A stretch of 45,793 nucleotides of DNA from an uncultured Bacteroidales bacterium (GTDB lineage Bacteria > Bacteroidota > Bacteroidia > Bacteroidales > Bacteroidaceae), in contig CALEFD010000075.1 in NCBI GenBank assembly GCA_937876995.1, forward strand, positions 1 through 45,793. The letters are read 5' to 3'. Each line of letters starts with the position of its first letter. Position 1 is the stretch's first letter. Below, in pieces: positions 33,900 through 42,386 of the stretch. The position numbers and the translations under genes are program-made. The notes below the pieces were generated by a model. That model searched no databases. It was not told the DNA's origin and saw only the letters and a list, made by a program, of their open reading frames with translations.

Positions 33900-35819
33900 C
33901 TAACTCTCACTTTCAAGCATAGCCTCTTCCCATTTCAATTCGGCCTGCTGCAATTCGGATTTTAATTTTCCGTAGGCTTCAAACATAGCCTGATTCTGTG
34001 CTCCTGAAGGTGTAGAAAGCCACTCTTCCATCTCTTTTATAGATGCCGATATTCTATCTACTTCCGCTTCGCACTCTTTTATACGCTTTTCTAACTTTCT
34101 TTTTTTCTTCTCTAACTCTTTTTGTGCCAGATAATCGCCCTTACCCTCACTTGCCTTATTCTCTTTTACGGGTTGGTCTGCTCCACGCATCTGACCTATA
34201 TCGGCCAAAGAGTCTAAGTTTTTCTTGCGGAGAAAATCATATATACCACCAATATGCTCGCGTACTTTTCCGTCGGCAAATTCATACACTTTATCTACCA
34301 GCCCATCTAAGAATTCTCTGTCATGACTTACCACTATTACAGTTCCATCAAAAGCTTGAATAGCCTCTTTAAGAACATCTTTCGATGCCATATCCAAATG
34401 GTTTGTCGGTTCGTCAAGAATTAACAGATTAACAGGAGTCAGCAACAATCTTATCATTGCCAGGCGACTACGTTCACCACCGGAAAGGACCTTCACTTTT
34501 TTCTGGTTTTCTTCTCCACCAAACATAAAAGCGCCCAATATATCATTTATACGGGTTCTTATAGGACCGGTTGCAACATTGTCTATTGTATCATAAACAG
34601 TCAGTTCATCTTCAAGTAACTGTGCCTGATTCTGGGCATAGTAACCAATCTGTACATTGTGGCCTATTGTCAAAGTGCCATCGTATGGTATTTGGCTCAT
34701 TATACACTTTACAAGTGTTGTCTTACCTTCACCATTCCTACCTACAAATGCAACTTTTTCACCGCGTTTTATAGTAAGATCCACACCGCTGAACACAACA
34801 TGTGCATCGTACGATTTTGCAACGTTTTCACATATTACCGGATAATTGCCGCTACGTATTGCAGGTGGAAATTTCAGATGCATAGCTTTGTTATCTACTG
34901 CATCTATCTCTATGGGAACAATCTTTTCAAGCGCCTTAATTCTGCTTTGTACCTGAACAGCTTTTGTGGGTTTATAGCGGAAACGCTCTATGAATTCCTT
35001 TGCATCGGCTATCTCTTTTTGCTGATTTTCGTATGCGCGCAGTTGCTGTTCTCTACGCTCCTGACGAAGCACTACAAATTCGTCGTATTTAACCTTGTAG
35101 TCATAAATTTTACCACAAGATATTTCAATAGTCCTATTGGTTACATGACCAATAAAAGCCCTATCGTGACTAACCAGTATAACAGCCCCGCTACGTTTGG
35201 CAAGAAAGTCTTCCAACCATTGGATACTCTCTATATCCAGATGGTTTGTAGGTTCGTCAAGCAATAGAAGCGATGGGGCTCGCAACAGCAACTTGGCCAG
35301 TTCTATACGCATTCTCCAACCGCCACTGAATTCACTGGTTGGTCTATCAAAATCGGTGCGTCTGAAGCCCAATCCCAAAAGTGTCTGTTCAAGTTGAGCC
35401 TGATAATTACCACCCCCCATCATCTGATAGCGCTCACTTTCACGGGTAAAATGGTCTATCAGCGCCTGATACTCTTCACTTTCGTAGTCGGTACGCTCTA
35501 CAAGTTGGTTATTGAGACTCTCAATAAGAGCTTGCTGTTTGTGTATCTCTTCAAATGCTTTCTGCGTCTCTTCTCGAACGGTAGTTGAATCGGTCAGTTT
35601 CATAACCTGAGGCAGATAGCCAATAGTCATATCGTTCGATACAGAGACTGTACCCGATGTAGGTTGCTGCAAACCCGCTATGATTTTAAGCATAGTGGAT
35701 TTGCCTGCACCATTTTTACCAACTAAAGCTATTCTATCCTTATCGCCAACCACATAACTAACGCTATCGAACAATGGTTTGGCCCCGAATTCTACTTTAA
35801 GATTCTCAACAGAGAGCAT
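33900..35819 (-). CDS. ABC-F family ATPase (translation factor type)
   Basis: ABC-F proteins bind the ribosomal E site and rescue or tune translation; they have no membrane domain. The 639 residues hold two ABC modules. The first has GKNGAGKSTMLK, FSGGWRMRIELAKLLL and LLLDEPTNHLDIES. The second has GRNGEGKTTLVK, LSGGERSRLAMIRLLL and LLILDEPTNHLDMAS. The interdomain linker lies at about 245-300 (FVERF-like KEFIERFRYKPTKAVQVQSR). A C-terminal coiled-coil tail of Lys/Glu-rich sequence resembles the YheS/Uup type. A resistance role is not indicated. It is second in the operon, 10 bases after the nucleotidyltransferase gene. Confidence 0.92.
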   Translation of the reverse strand: MLSVENLKVEFGAKPLFDSVSYVVGDKDRIALVGKNGAGKSTMLKIIAGLQQPTSGTVSVSNDMTIGYLPQVMKLTDSTTVREETQKAFEEIHKQQALIESLNNQLVERTDYESEEYQALIDHFTRESERYQMMGGGNYQAQLEQTLLGLGFRRTDFDRPTSEFSGGWRMRIELAKLLLRAPSLLLLDEPTNHLDIESIQWLEDFLAKRSGAVILVSHDRAFIGHVTNRTIEISCGKIYDYKVKYDEFVVLRQERREQQLRAYENQQKEIADAKEFIERFRYKPTKAVQVQSRIKALEKIVPIEIDAVDNKAMHLKFPPAIRSGNYPVICENVAKSYDAHVVFSGVDLTIKRGEKVAFVGRNGEGKTTLVKCIMSQIPYDGTLTIGHNVQIGYYAQNQAQLLEDELTVYDTIDNVATGPIRTRINDILGAFMFGGEENQKKVKVLSGGERSRLAMIRLLLTPVNLLILDEPTNHLDMASKDVLKEAIQAFDGTVIVVSHDREFLDGLVDKVYEFADGKVREHIGGIYDFLRKKNLDSLADIGQMRGADQPVKENKASEGKGDYLAQKELEKKKRKLEKRIKECEAEVDRISASIKEMEEWLSTPSGAQNQAMFEAYGKLKSELQQAELKWEEAMLESES

Positions 35820-35829
35820 TTCTATCTAA

Positions 35830-36738
35830 TTAAGAAAAAAGTTTTGAAGGATATGTTCCTTCGTTTACCAGTTCCTGAATCTTAGCCACTACGTCAGGAC
35901 GATCGGCTGCGTATGTTACACCAAACCATTTTGATGTTGTATCCAACACCTGAACAGTTGCAGTTCCGTTTGTAATAAGTTCATTCACCATCAGAGGTAT
36001 GTAATACTCTGATTTAGGCTTCTCAATATTCTCTTTCAGGAACTCTTTGAAATACTCTTCAGAATATTCAAAGTAATCGGGTGTAAATCCCCATACATTC
36101 ATAGAAACCGGAGTATTATCAGGTATCATTACCCAATCTTCCCCATCCTTATAACATACATCACCGCTTTCTCTACGTACTATCTCTGTACGTTCAACTA
36201 CGGTAACCAATTTTTCTTCGGCATTAACTTCACATACGCCTCTGGAAACCTTTCCGTTTTCACTCAAAGTGTTAGCAACGCGGAATCCCACCATAGAATA
36301 GGTATTCTTTGCTCCTTCCGGTAATTCAGAAAGAAACTTGCCCATAACCGCAAATGCATCTTTGCCATAGAAATCGTCTGCATTGATTACACAAAACGGT
36401 TCATTAACCACATCTTTTGCCATAAGTACTGCATGGTTTGTACCCCATGGTTTTGTTCTCTCTTCCGGACAAGTAAAGCCTTCCGGCAGATTGTCTATAC
36501 TCTGGAATACCACTTCTGTTGGTATATGTCCCTGATATTTGCTAAGCACAAGATTTCTGAAATCTTCTTCAAAATCTTTTCTTATAACAAAGACCACCTT
36601 TCCAAAGCCACCTCTAATGGCATCGAAAACAGAATAATCCATTATAGTTTCACCACTTGGGCCTAAAGTGTCAAGCTGTTTTAAGCCTCCATAGCGACTA
36701 CCCATTCCGGCAGCCAAAACAACGAGTGTAGGTTTCAT
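35830..36738 (-). CDS. NDP-sugar pyrophosphorylase-like nucleotidyltransferase
   Basis: This 302-residue member of the sugar-nucleotidyltransferase fold has the nucleotide-binding start VVLAAGMGSRYGGLKQLDTLGP. The metal-binding region is INADDFYG, preceded by the KPWGTNHAVL segment. The family joins a nucleoside triphosphate to a sugar phosphate or similar; substrate here is unknown, although annotation as glucose-1-phosphate transferase is common. No partner sugar-processing gene lies nearby. It is the first gene of a minus-strand operon with ABC-F, M13 and U32 genes, with its own promoter. Confidence 0.87.
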   Translation of the reverse strand: MKPTLVVLAAGMGSRYGGLKQLDTLGPSGETIMDYSVFDAIRGGFGKVVFVIRKDFEEDFRNLVLSKYQGHIPTEVVFQSIDNLPEGFTCPEERTKPWGTNHAVLMAKDVVNEPFCVINADDFYGKDAFAVMGKFLSELPEGAKNTYSMVGFRVANTLSENGKVSRGVCEVNAEEKLVTVVERTEIVRRESGDVCYKDGEDWVMIPDNTPVSMNVWGFTPDYFEYSEEYFKEFLKENIEKPKSEYYIPLMVNELITNGTATVQVLDTTSKWFGVTYAADRPDVVAKIQELVNEGTYPSKLFS

Positions 36739-36760
36739 TATATATTTATGTTTATGTAAT

Positions 36761-36791
36761 TTTGTGCAAAGTTACATTTTTCATAACTTTG
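36761..36791 (+). promoter_or_regulatory. Promoter of the cyclophilin-like lipoprotein gene
   Basis: TTTG (36761-36764), a 19-base spacer and TAACTTTG (36784-36791) match the Bacteroidetes consensus fully. The ATG is 22 bases downstream. Confidence 0.75.
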
Positions 36792-36798
36792 TTTCAAT
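36767..36798 (-). promoter_or_regulatory. Promoter of the nucleotidyltransferase operon
   Basis: On the minus strand the -7 box TAACTTTG (36767-36774) is preceded, 20 bases upstream, by ATTG (36795-36798) in place of TTTG. It interlocks with the divergent promoter on the plus strand. Confidence 0.6.
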
Positions 36799-36813
36799 TA
36801 AAAATCACTTAAT

Positions 36814-37704
36814 ATGAAAAGGTTTTTTACAGGTTTATCAATGTTTATGGTTTTTACTCTGCTTATAGGTTGCCAAAGCAAGAGCAAAACAGGTGTTGTA
36901 GATGAGATTGATGCAGATACTGTAATAGTTGATGCAGACCAGTATGTATTGTTTGAAACATCAAAAGGCAGTTTCACAATAAAGTTGTATAGAGAGACAC
37001 CTCTACACCGTCACAATATGGTGAAACAGGTCCGTAAAGGTATTTATGACGGCCAGCTGTTTTTTGGTGTGCAAAAAAACTATAAAGTTCAGGCAGGCGA
37101 TCCTAAATCGAGAGGAGCCAAACCGGGAACTGTACTTGGAGTGGATGAAGAAAACGACACCATAATGTCAGAAATTCAGCCAACAAAGTTTTATCACAAA
37201 CGCGGCGCAGTAGGTCAGGCAAGTTTAAGACAGTTTAATTTTTCAACAAGTCAACAGTTTTATATCATTACCGGTACAAAAAGTAATGATAAAACTTTAG
37301 CCAACCAGGAAGAGAAAATCAACAAACGTTACTACAAAGCTGTAAAAGATTCTCTTACACAACCTTATGCAAAAGAAATTATGGAGTACCGTGAAAAGAA
37401 ATATAACAACAAGATAAGCGTACTCAATGACAAGCTAAATAAGGAGACCGATAAAATTATGGCCACACGTCCGGTCTTCAAATACTCTGCAGAACAGGTA
37501 GAAACCTACAAGACTGTAGGTGGTGCTCCTACTTTAGATGGCTTCTACACGGTTTTTGGCGAAGTTATAGAAGGCATAGAAGTAGTTGAAGCCATTACAC
37601 AGATGCACACGGATAAGAACTATCGTCCAAGTCCCGACGTAAAGATTATTAAAGCTACGCTTATAGACAACCCTCAGGCAACAGAGCCTGCGCCTGCGCA
37701 GTAA
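36814..37704 (+). CDS. Cyclophilin-like lipoprotein lacking the catalytic Arg
   Basis: This 296-residue protein has a lipoprotein signal (LLIGC, Cys20) and a cyclophilin-type peptidyl-prolyl isomerase fold. Recognisable parts are VLFETSKGSFTIKLY, the VQAGDP strand, STSQQFYIITG and TVFGEVIEGIEVVEAI near the end. Where cyclophilins have FHR before the QGGD strand, this protein reads FFG (83-85), so the catalytic Arg is Gly and the adjacent His is Phe. Gln93 is kept. A charged helical insert of about 70 residues (160-230) splits the fold. It is probably a binding or chaperone protein rather than an efficient isomerase. Its 3' end overlaps the convergent rluA-family gene by 44 bases. Confidence 0.85.
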   Translation: MKRFFTGLSMFMVFTLLIGCQSKSKTGVVDEIDADTVIVDADQYVLFETSKGSFTIKLYRETPLHRHNMVKQVRKGIYDGQLFFGVQKNYKVQAGDPKSRGAKPGTVLGVDEENDTIMSEIQPTKFYHKRGAVGQASLRQFNFSTSQQFYIITGTKSNDKTLANQEEKINKRYYKAVKDSLTQPYAKEIMEYREKKYNNKISVLNDKLNKETDKIMATRPVFKYSAEQVETYKTVGGAPTLDGFYTVFGEVIEGIEVVEAITQMHTDKNYRPSPDVKIIKATLIDNPQATEPAPAQ

Positions 37705-38362
37705 AGCTACGCCACAAATTATCGTCCGGTAACGGGGCACTTACACATATCTGTTTGTGCGATACCGGATGTTCAAATTTTATATAATATGCGTGCAGAG
37801 ATATTCCACCATCAGGATTGGAACGCTCTGCACCATATTTTAAATCGCCCTTTATAGGCATACCCATCTTTGAAAGTTGACAACGAATCTGGTGGTGACG
37901 TCCGGTCATAAGCTCTATTTCCAGCAAATTGTAGTTTGTAGAACTTCCAACCAGACGATATTTCAGAACAGACTTTTTACTACCGGCAACCTCTTTGTTA
38001 TATGCAAAAGAACGATTTTTCTGCTCATTACGGACAAGATAATGCACCAATTCTGCCTCTATCTCTTGTGGTCTGTTTTTTACTATAGCCAGATACCTCT
38101 TATCCACTTTTCCCAAACGGAACATATCATTCAGTCTGGAAAGAGCTTTGCTTGTCTTTGCAAAAACAACCACACCGCTTACCGGACGGTCAAGCCTATG
38201 GGCAACGCCTACAAAGACATTGCCCGGCTTATTGTATTTTTCTTTCAAATAAGCTGCAACCATATCAGACAGGGGAATATCACCCGTCTTATCGCCCTGC
38301 ACAATTTCGGACGAACTCTTCGATACTATTATTATATGATTATCTTCGTAAAGGACCTTCAT
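37661..38362 (-). CDS. RluA-family RNA pseudouridine synthase
   Basis: It isomerises uridine to pseudouridine in rRNA or tRNA. The 233-residue protein has the catalytic HRLDRPVSGVVVFAKTSKA with Asp58, then RYLAIV and the family's TGRHHQIRCQLSKMGMPIKGDLKYG. It has no S4 domain, so it is a short RluA-type enzyme; the target base cannot be told. Its start overlaps the fabG stop by one base (TAATG), showing translational coupling, and its end overlaps the cyclophilin-like gene. Confidence 0.93.
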   Translation of the reverse strand: MKVLYEDNHIIIVSKSSSEIVQGDKTGDIPLSDMVAAYLKEKYNKPGNVFVGVAHRLDRPVSGVVVFAKTSKALSRLNDMFRLGKVDKRYLAIVKNRPQEIEAELVHYLVRNEQKNRSFAYNKEVAGSKKSVLKYRLVGSSTNYNLLEIELMTGRHHQIRCQLSKMGMPIKGDLKYGAERSNPDGGISLHAYYIKFEHPVSHKQICVSAPLPDDNLWRSFTAQAQALLPEGCL

Positions 38363-39108
38363 TACATACCCATTCCACCATCAACTTGCAGTACCTGACC
38401 TGTTATATATGAAGACTGATCTGAAACAAGGAAAAGAGCAGCCTTTGCAACCTCATCTACATCGCCACCGCGCTGCATAGGTATGCCTTTACACCACTCC
38501 GTCAGCATCTTTTCATCTAATTTGCCTGTCATTTCAGTCATAATAAAGCCGGGTGCCAAAACATTGGCTCTAATGCCGCGCGATGCTAACTCTTTGGCAA
38601 TAGATTTGGTAAAGCCTACCAATCCGGCCTTTGATGCAGCATAATTCGCCTGTCCTGCATTACCATGAATACCAACAACCGATGATACAGATAGTATATT
38701 TCCACTACGCTGACGCATCATCAATGGCACGCAAGCGCGCACATAATTGAAAGCCGATTTCAAATTTGTATCTATTACATCATCCCACTGCTGTTCATTC
38801 ATTCGCAACAACAGACCATCTCTGGTTATACCGGCATTGTTTACCAATATATCTATTTTGCCAAACTCTTTTACTATTGACTCTACTACTTGATTTGCAT
38901 TTTCAAAACTTGCTGCATCAGACTGAAAACCTTTGGCTTTAACTCCAAAATCTGCCAACTCCTGTTCTACTTGATTTGCACGTTCTACACTATTCACGTA
39001 TGTAAATGCTATCTCCGCACCCTCGGCTGCAAAACATTTAGCCATTGCATAACCTATTCCTCTTGTTGCGCCTGTTATAAGAGCAACTTTTCCTACTAAC
39101 TGTTTCAT
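38362..39108 (-). CDS. fabG: 3-oxoacyl-[acyl-carrier-protein] reductase
   Basis: NADPH-dependent reductase of fatty acid elongation. The 248-residue short-chain dehydrogenase has the cofactor motif TGATRGIG, NNAG in VNNAGITRDGLL, and the catalytic Ser-Tyr-Lys in SVSSVVGIHGNAGQANYAASKAG. The C-terminus YITGQVLQVDGGMGM is typical of FabG. It lies 10 bases after a TetR regulator gene and is coupled to a pseudouridine synthase gene, an order I recall from other Bacteroidales. Confidence 0.96.
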   Translation of the reverse strand: MKQLVGKVALITGATRGIGYAMAKCFAAEGAEIAFTYVNSVERANQVEQELADFGVKAKGFQSDAASFENANQVVESIVKEFGKIDILVNNAGITRDGLLLRMNEQQWDDVIDTNLKSAFNYVRACVPLMMRQRSGNILSVSSVVGIHGNAGQANYAASKAGLVGFTKSIAKELASRGIRANVLAPGFIMTEMTGKLDEKMLTEWCKGIPMQRGGDVDEVAKAALFLVSDQSSYITGQVLQVDGGMGM

Positions 39109-39118
39109 TATATGTTAT

Positions 39119-39712
39119 TTATATTCTATCTATACATCCTAAGATACCAAACACCATTCTTTGTGTATCCTGTTTTATCTCTTCTCTTGTATTACCTTTC
39201 CACAAACGTCCACTTATATATGGCACTTCAAAACCGCGCATACAGTAATTTATAACATCTGCCGCACGCTTTACATTCGACACATGAAAAACCCCAATAG
39301 ATTTACCTTCCATAATTACACTTTGCAGTATCACCTTCTCTTGTTCATCAAAGTCCTTTCTAAAATGCTCCAAATACCAAATATTCCTAAAAAAAGATGA
39401 TTTTAGCGTACCATTATTATCGACCACCTCTTTAAGTACTTTAAAATGGGCATATATCAATTCCATTATCTTTTGATGAACAGGCATCTCAAGCGCAACG
39501 ACCATTTCCAAACGCTCCAATACTCTGGACATTTCATTTGAAATTACAGCCCTATATACATCTATTTTGCTTTCATAATACGAATACAGAGTTCTACGGC
39601 ACAAACCCGATTCAGTTGCAATATCACTCATTGTGGTATTATCAAAACCCTTTCTTATAAAAAGAAGTTTAGCTGCCTCTATTAGCTGTTTTTTGGTCTT
39701 TTCTTTCTTCAT
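39119..39712 (-). CDS. TetR/AcrR-family transcriptional regulator
   Basis: This 197-residue regulator has an N-terminal helix-turn-helix (LIEAAKLLFIRKGFDNTTMSDIATESGLCRRTLYSYY, about 10-46). Its C-terminal all-helical ligand-binding domain has no recognisable signature. It is co-transcribed with fabG just downstream, so control of fatty-acid genes, or its own autoregulation, is a reasonable guess but not shown by any operator I could identify. A -7 box lies 28 bases upstream. Confidence 0.9.
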   Translation of the reverse strand: MKKEKTKKQLIEAAKLLFIRKGFDNTTMSDIATESGLCRRTLYSYYESKIDVYRAVISNEMSRVLERLEMVVALEMPVHQKIMELIYAHFKVLKEVVDNNGTLKSSFFRNIWYLEHFRKDFDEQEKVILQSVIMEGKSIGVFHVSNVKRAADVINYCMRGFEVPYISGRLWKGNTREEIKQDTQRMVFGILGCIDRI

Positions 39713-39739
39713 TACAGAATTTCCGTCAGAATTTCTTCA

Positions 39740-39747
39740 CAAAAGTA
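39740..39747 (-). promoter_or_regulatory. -7 box in front of the tetR-fabG-rluA operon
   Basis: TACTTTTG on the minus strand matches TAnnTTTG; no TTTG -33 element stands at the normal distance. Confidence 0.45.
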
Positions 39748-39785
39748 ACTATTTTGTGCATTAGAAAAGAATAAATCTGCAAAAA

Positions 39786-39817
39786 GTTGCAACATATATA
39801 AAAAGTACTTACCTTTG
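39786..39817 (+). promoter_or_regulatory. Promoter of the initiator tRNA gene
   Basis: GTTG (39786-39789), a 20-base spacer and TACCTTTG (39810-39817). Transcription would begin a few bases before the tRNA at 39832. Confidence 0.65.
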
Positions 39818-39831
39818 CACCATCAAAACAT

Positions 39832-39903
39832 CGCGGAGTGGAGCAGAGGTAGCTCGTTAGGCTCATAACCTAAAGGTCGGAGGTTCGAATCCTTCCTCCG
39901 CAA
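39832..39903 (+). tRNA. Initiator tRNA-fMet (anticodon CAT)
   Basis: A full cloverleaf can be drawn. The acceptor is CGCGGAG/CTCCGCA with C1 mismatched to A72, the hallmark of initiator tRNA. D stem GAGC/GCTC and anticodon stem TTAGG/CCTAA follow, with loop CTCATAA and anticodon CAT at 39864-39866. The T arm is GGAGG-TTCGAAT-CCTTC. CCA is not encoded. The anticodon stem has A29-U41 where initiators usually have a third G-C pair. It stands alone between its own promoter and terminator. Confidence 0.95.
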
Positions 39904-39911
39904 CTAAAAAG

Positions 39912-39944
39912 AAATGCAGGACTTTTCAGCCCTGCATTTTTTTT
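39912..39944. terminator. Bidirectional terminator after tRNA-fMet
   Basis: The perfect 9-bp stem AAATGCAGG (39912-39920) and CCTGCATTT (39931-39939) has a 10-base loop, then eight T (39937-39944). Read on the minus strand the hairpin is followed by CTTTTTAG, so it can also end the EF-hand/PLDc_N transcript, whose stop codon overlaps the T run. Confidence 0.9.
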
Positions 39945-40131
39945 ATGGTTTTCTGCTTACCACAAACTTTGAGAAGTAATAAACTACCATTCCTAAAATG
40001 GGAAGAACCCAGATAACTATCCCCCAAAGGAGTTTCTTCATATTATCTAAATCCTTTCTATACATTATAACATCAAATAATGTTAGAATATTTGCAATAA
40101 CTACCAATACAGGAATCAATGCATCAAACAT
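39943..40131 (-). CDS. Small PLDc_N-type membrane protein
   Basis: This 62-residue protein consists almost entirely of two hydrophobic helices (about 5-22 and 34-54) with a short Lys-rich loop (MYRKDLDNMKKLLWG). The pattern LLWGIVIWVLPILGMVVYYF resembles the PLDc_N domain found alone in many small membrane proteins. Function unknown. It starts 13 bases after the stop of the large EF-hand membrane protein and shares its transcript. Confidence 0.75.
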   Translation of the reverse strand: MFDALIPVLVVIANILTLFDVIMYRKDLDNMKKLLWGIVIWVLPILGMVVYYFSKFVVSRKP

Positions 40132-40144
40132 AATTCTTATCTGC

Positions 40145-42355
40145 TTATTCAGTTATGGTAATATTCTCTTCTACCTGTTCTACAACTTCTATCGGAGCCT
40201 CCTCTTTATTCTTATTCCATTCCAAACCTATGCAAGCAAGTTTGTTATTAAAGAAAAGAATTGCAAAAACAGCAACAAGAGCAATAAAGATTGTAATGGT
40301 CCACTTTTTCCATTTTGGCATCTCTTTATCGGCAAATGGATCAGACTTAATATTCATTACAGGAATCTTTGCAAGTTTTGTCAATGTTGCACCAAACTTA
40401 ACATTAACCTTAACCTTAGCATTCATAGCCCAACCATTGGCATTAAGAAGTGGAGACAAATCACGCTTGCGCAACTTCATTTTTGCCATCAACATAGAAG
40501 GTCCTGATATAATAAGCATTATCACCAATAATACCACAAGAACCTGCCAAACTGAAAGATCGATAAACTTGTCGAATATTGATGCCAAAGCTGTTCCCAA
40601 AGCGCCAACAGCCATACCTATTGCAGCAAAGATACCTGCAAATTTTGCTATATCAAATGGTGGTTTAACCTCTGCCGGAGCTGTTCCCGCAGCTGCAGTT
40701 GCCGGAGCTGCTGAAATTTTGGTTGTTGCATCTTTCATTATCTTGGCATCTTTTTCGGCTGCAAACTTATTGATTGTATTCTCTACTGCCTCTGCCATCT
40801 TTCTATATGGCGAGAAGAACGCCTGTCTAATGCTAATTGGGTTATCTACAATCTTCACAACTGTAGCATCCCAATCTTTTCCGTCTCTATCGTAAAAGAT
40901 TGCATTTTTACCAACACGCAAATCGTTTATATCGCCATCAGTAATTATTGCAGCAATAGTCATCTTGGCAGCACTGTGCTTAGCCACACAGTCACAATAC
41001 AAAATATACATTCCGCTCAATCCTGACGATGCTGCCGATTTTGCCATATCAGGAACTTTAATACATAGTTCACAGCAACGCTGATCTATAAACAGATTAC
41101 CTGCCAGGAATAGCGCCTTTGACTTAGGTTTATAGAATTCACTGAATGTAACAAAGTTGCATAGCAAGGAATAGTAATCTCTATATAGGTGCAATAACTT
41201 ATCTACTGCATCAATTGAATTTGCTTCACCCTCCAATGCTTTATCTTCGGCAACAACAGCGAGCAAAGCCTCTTTCTTGTTACTATCTAACAACTCGGCA
41301 ACTCTGTCATAGCCTAACTTTTCAACTATATTGCCAGCTTTTGATGATTTCCAGGCAATATATGCAGCAAACTTTGAAAGAATAGAATTCCATTCAGTCT
41401 CTGTAATAAATTGGGCATTTGGATAATCTACATCTAAAACAAGAGCTTTCAAATTTGCCATGGCAGACTGCCAAGCCGGATTCAATCCTTCACTTACTGG
41501 AAGTTCTCCTGCAGCTGTAACACGTGCCAATGGATATAGTGCTATCTCATCATTGCATAGGGACAAATCCTTATCACTAATAGCAGCTATTCTATCAGCT
41601 GTTGCATCAAGTTTTGCAGTAGTTTCAGAATTGAATGCTGCCAATTTACATCTCATAAAGTAATCGGCAATCTTCTCCTTTACGGCTAAACAAGCCTGCA
41701 AAGCAGCTTCAGTATTATCACCATACGGAAATTCTGCTTCACCTGCAGCATCCTTCCATGCTTTATACTGTTCCAATGCAGCATAGAATTGTTCCAATTG
41801 GTCAGCGGTAATACCATTATCACCGCTTCTATCCATAGTACCACCTGTTGCCGATATACAATCTGCAATAACTGCCTTCAACTCAGCATCATCGGTAGAG
41901 AAGTCTGTTATCACTCCGTCACCATTGAACTGTGTTTTTGAAAAAATTGCAATACTATCAGCTGTATCATTTATAGAGATACTATCTTTCTCTAATCCAA
42001 GATTCTTTAAGATCTGGATTGCAGATGCTTTCAGTTGTTTTCCTTCTACATCATCTTCATTGAATGCAGACAACGGTATAAAATTGTCCTTTTTCAGCAA
42101 CAAATCAGGATCATTAATGATTTTTGTCAGCCATTTTGCTGCTGCTACCATTTCATTAACATGAATCCTTCCATCCGCGTTGGTATCAAGTATTGACAAA
42201 GTTTTCTTGTCCAATATAACACCATCCACAGGACAACTCAATACAGTCCATAATTTCTGGTCTAATTCGTCCAAATGAGCTATTGCCTGACCATTATCAA
42301 TGCAAACTCTAGTTACGCCACCTATTGTGGTAAAATTCCATTTATACTTATCCAT
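40145..42355 (-). CDS. Large EF-hand membrane protein of unknown function
   Basis: The 736-residue protein has one canonical EF-hand loop at 57-68 (DTNADGRIHVNE, Asp57-Asn59-Asp61-Gly62-Ile64-Glu68). Two degenerate calcium-loop-like stretches follow (FNGDGVITD and DRSGDNGITADQ). A long, mostly helical middle part carries a CCELC cysteine cluster. Near the C-terminus are an Ala/Pro-rich linker and three hydrophobic segments (about 575-600, 607-631, 690-708), with an acidic C-terminal tail. There is no signal peptide, so the EF-hand part is probably cytoplasmic. I recall similar uncharacterised proteins in Bacteroides. A PLDc_N-type protein follows in the operon. Calcium binding is inferred from the loop only. 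Confidence 0.8.
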   Translation of the reverse strand: MDKYKWNFTTIGGVTRVCIDNGQAIAHLDELDQKLWTVLSCPVDGVILDKKTLSILDTNADGRIHVNEMVAAAKWLTKIINDPDLLLKKDNFIPLSAFNEDDVEGKQLKASAIQILKNLGLEKDSISINDTADSIAIFSKTQFNGDGVITDFSTDDAELKAVIADCISATGGTMDRSGDNGITADQLEQFYAALEQYKAWKDAAGEAEFPYGDNTEAALQACLAVKEKIADYFMRCKLAAFNSETTAKLDATADRIAAISDKDLSLCNDEIALYPLARVTAAGELPVSEGLNPAWQSAMANLKALVLDVDYPNAQFITETEWNSILSKFAAYIAWKSSKAGNIVEKLGYDRVAELLDSNKKEALLAVVAEDKALEGEANSIDAVDKLLHLYRDYYSLLCNFVTFSEFYKPKSKALFLAGNLFIDQRCCELCIKVPDMAKSAASSGLSGMYILYCDCVAKHSAAKMTIAAIITDGDINDLRVGKNAIFYDRDGKDWDATVVKIVDNPISIRQAFFSPYRKMAEAVENTINKFAAEKDAKIMKDATTKISAAPATAAAGTAPAEVKPPFDIAKFAGIFAAIGMAVGALGTALASIFDKFIDLSVWQVLVVLLVIMLIISGPSMLMAKMKLRKRDLSPLLNANGWAMNAKVKVNVKFGATLTKLAKIPVMNIKSDPFADKEMPKWKKWTITIFIALVAVFAILFFNNKLACIGLEWNKNKEEAPIEVVEQVEENITITE

Positions 42356-42386
42356 ATATATTTATAAGATTATTCGTTTTGAATTG

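Noticed and set aside
34659..35267. 202-codon plus-strand frame opposite the ABC-F gene
   Set aside because: It is antisense to the ABC modules, which have all expected motifs; the opposite frame has biased, Tyr/Phe/Cys-rich composition.
40155..40895. 246-codon plus-strand frame opposite the EF-hand protein gene
   Set aside because: It is the antisense shadow of a gene with a clear EF-hand motif and promoter, and encodes no recognisable protein.
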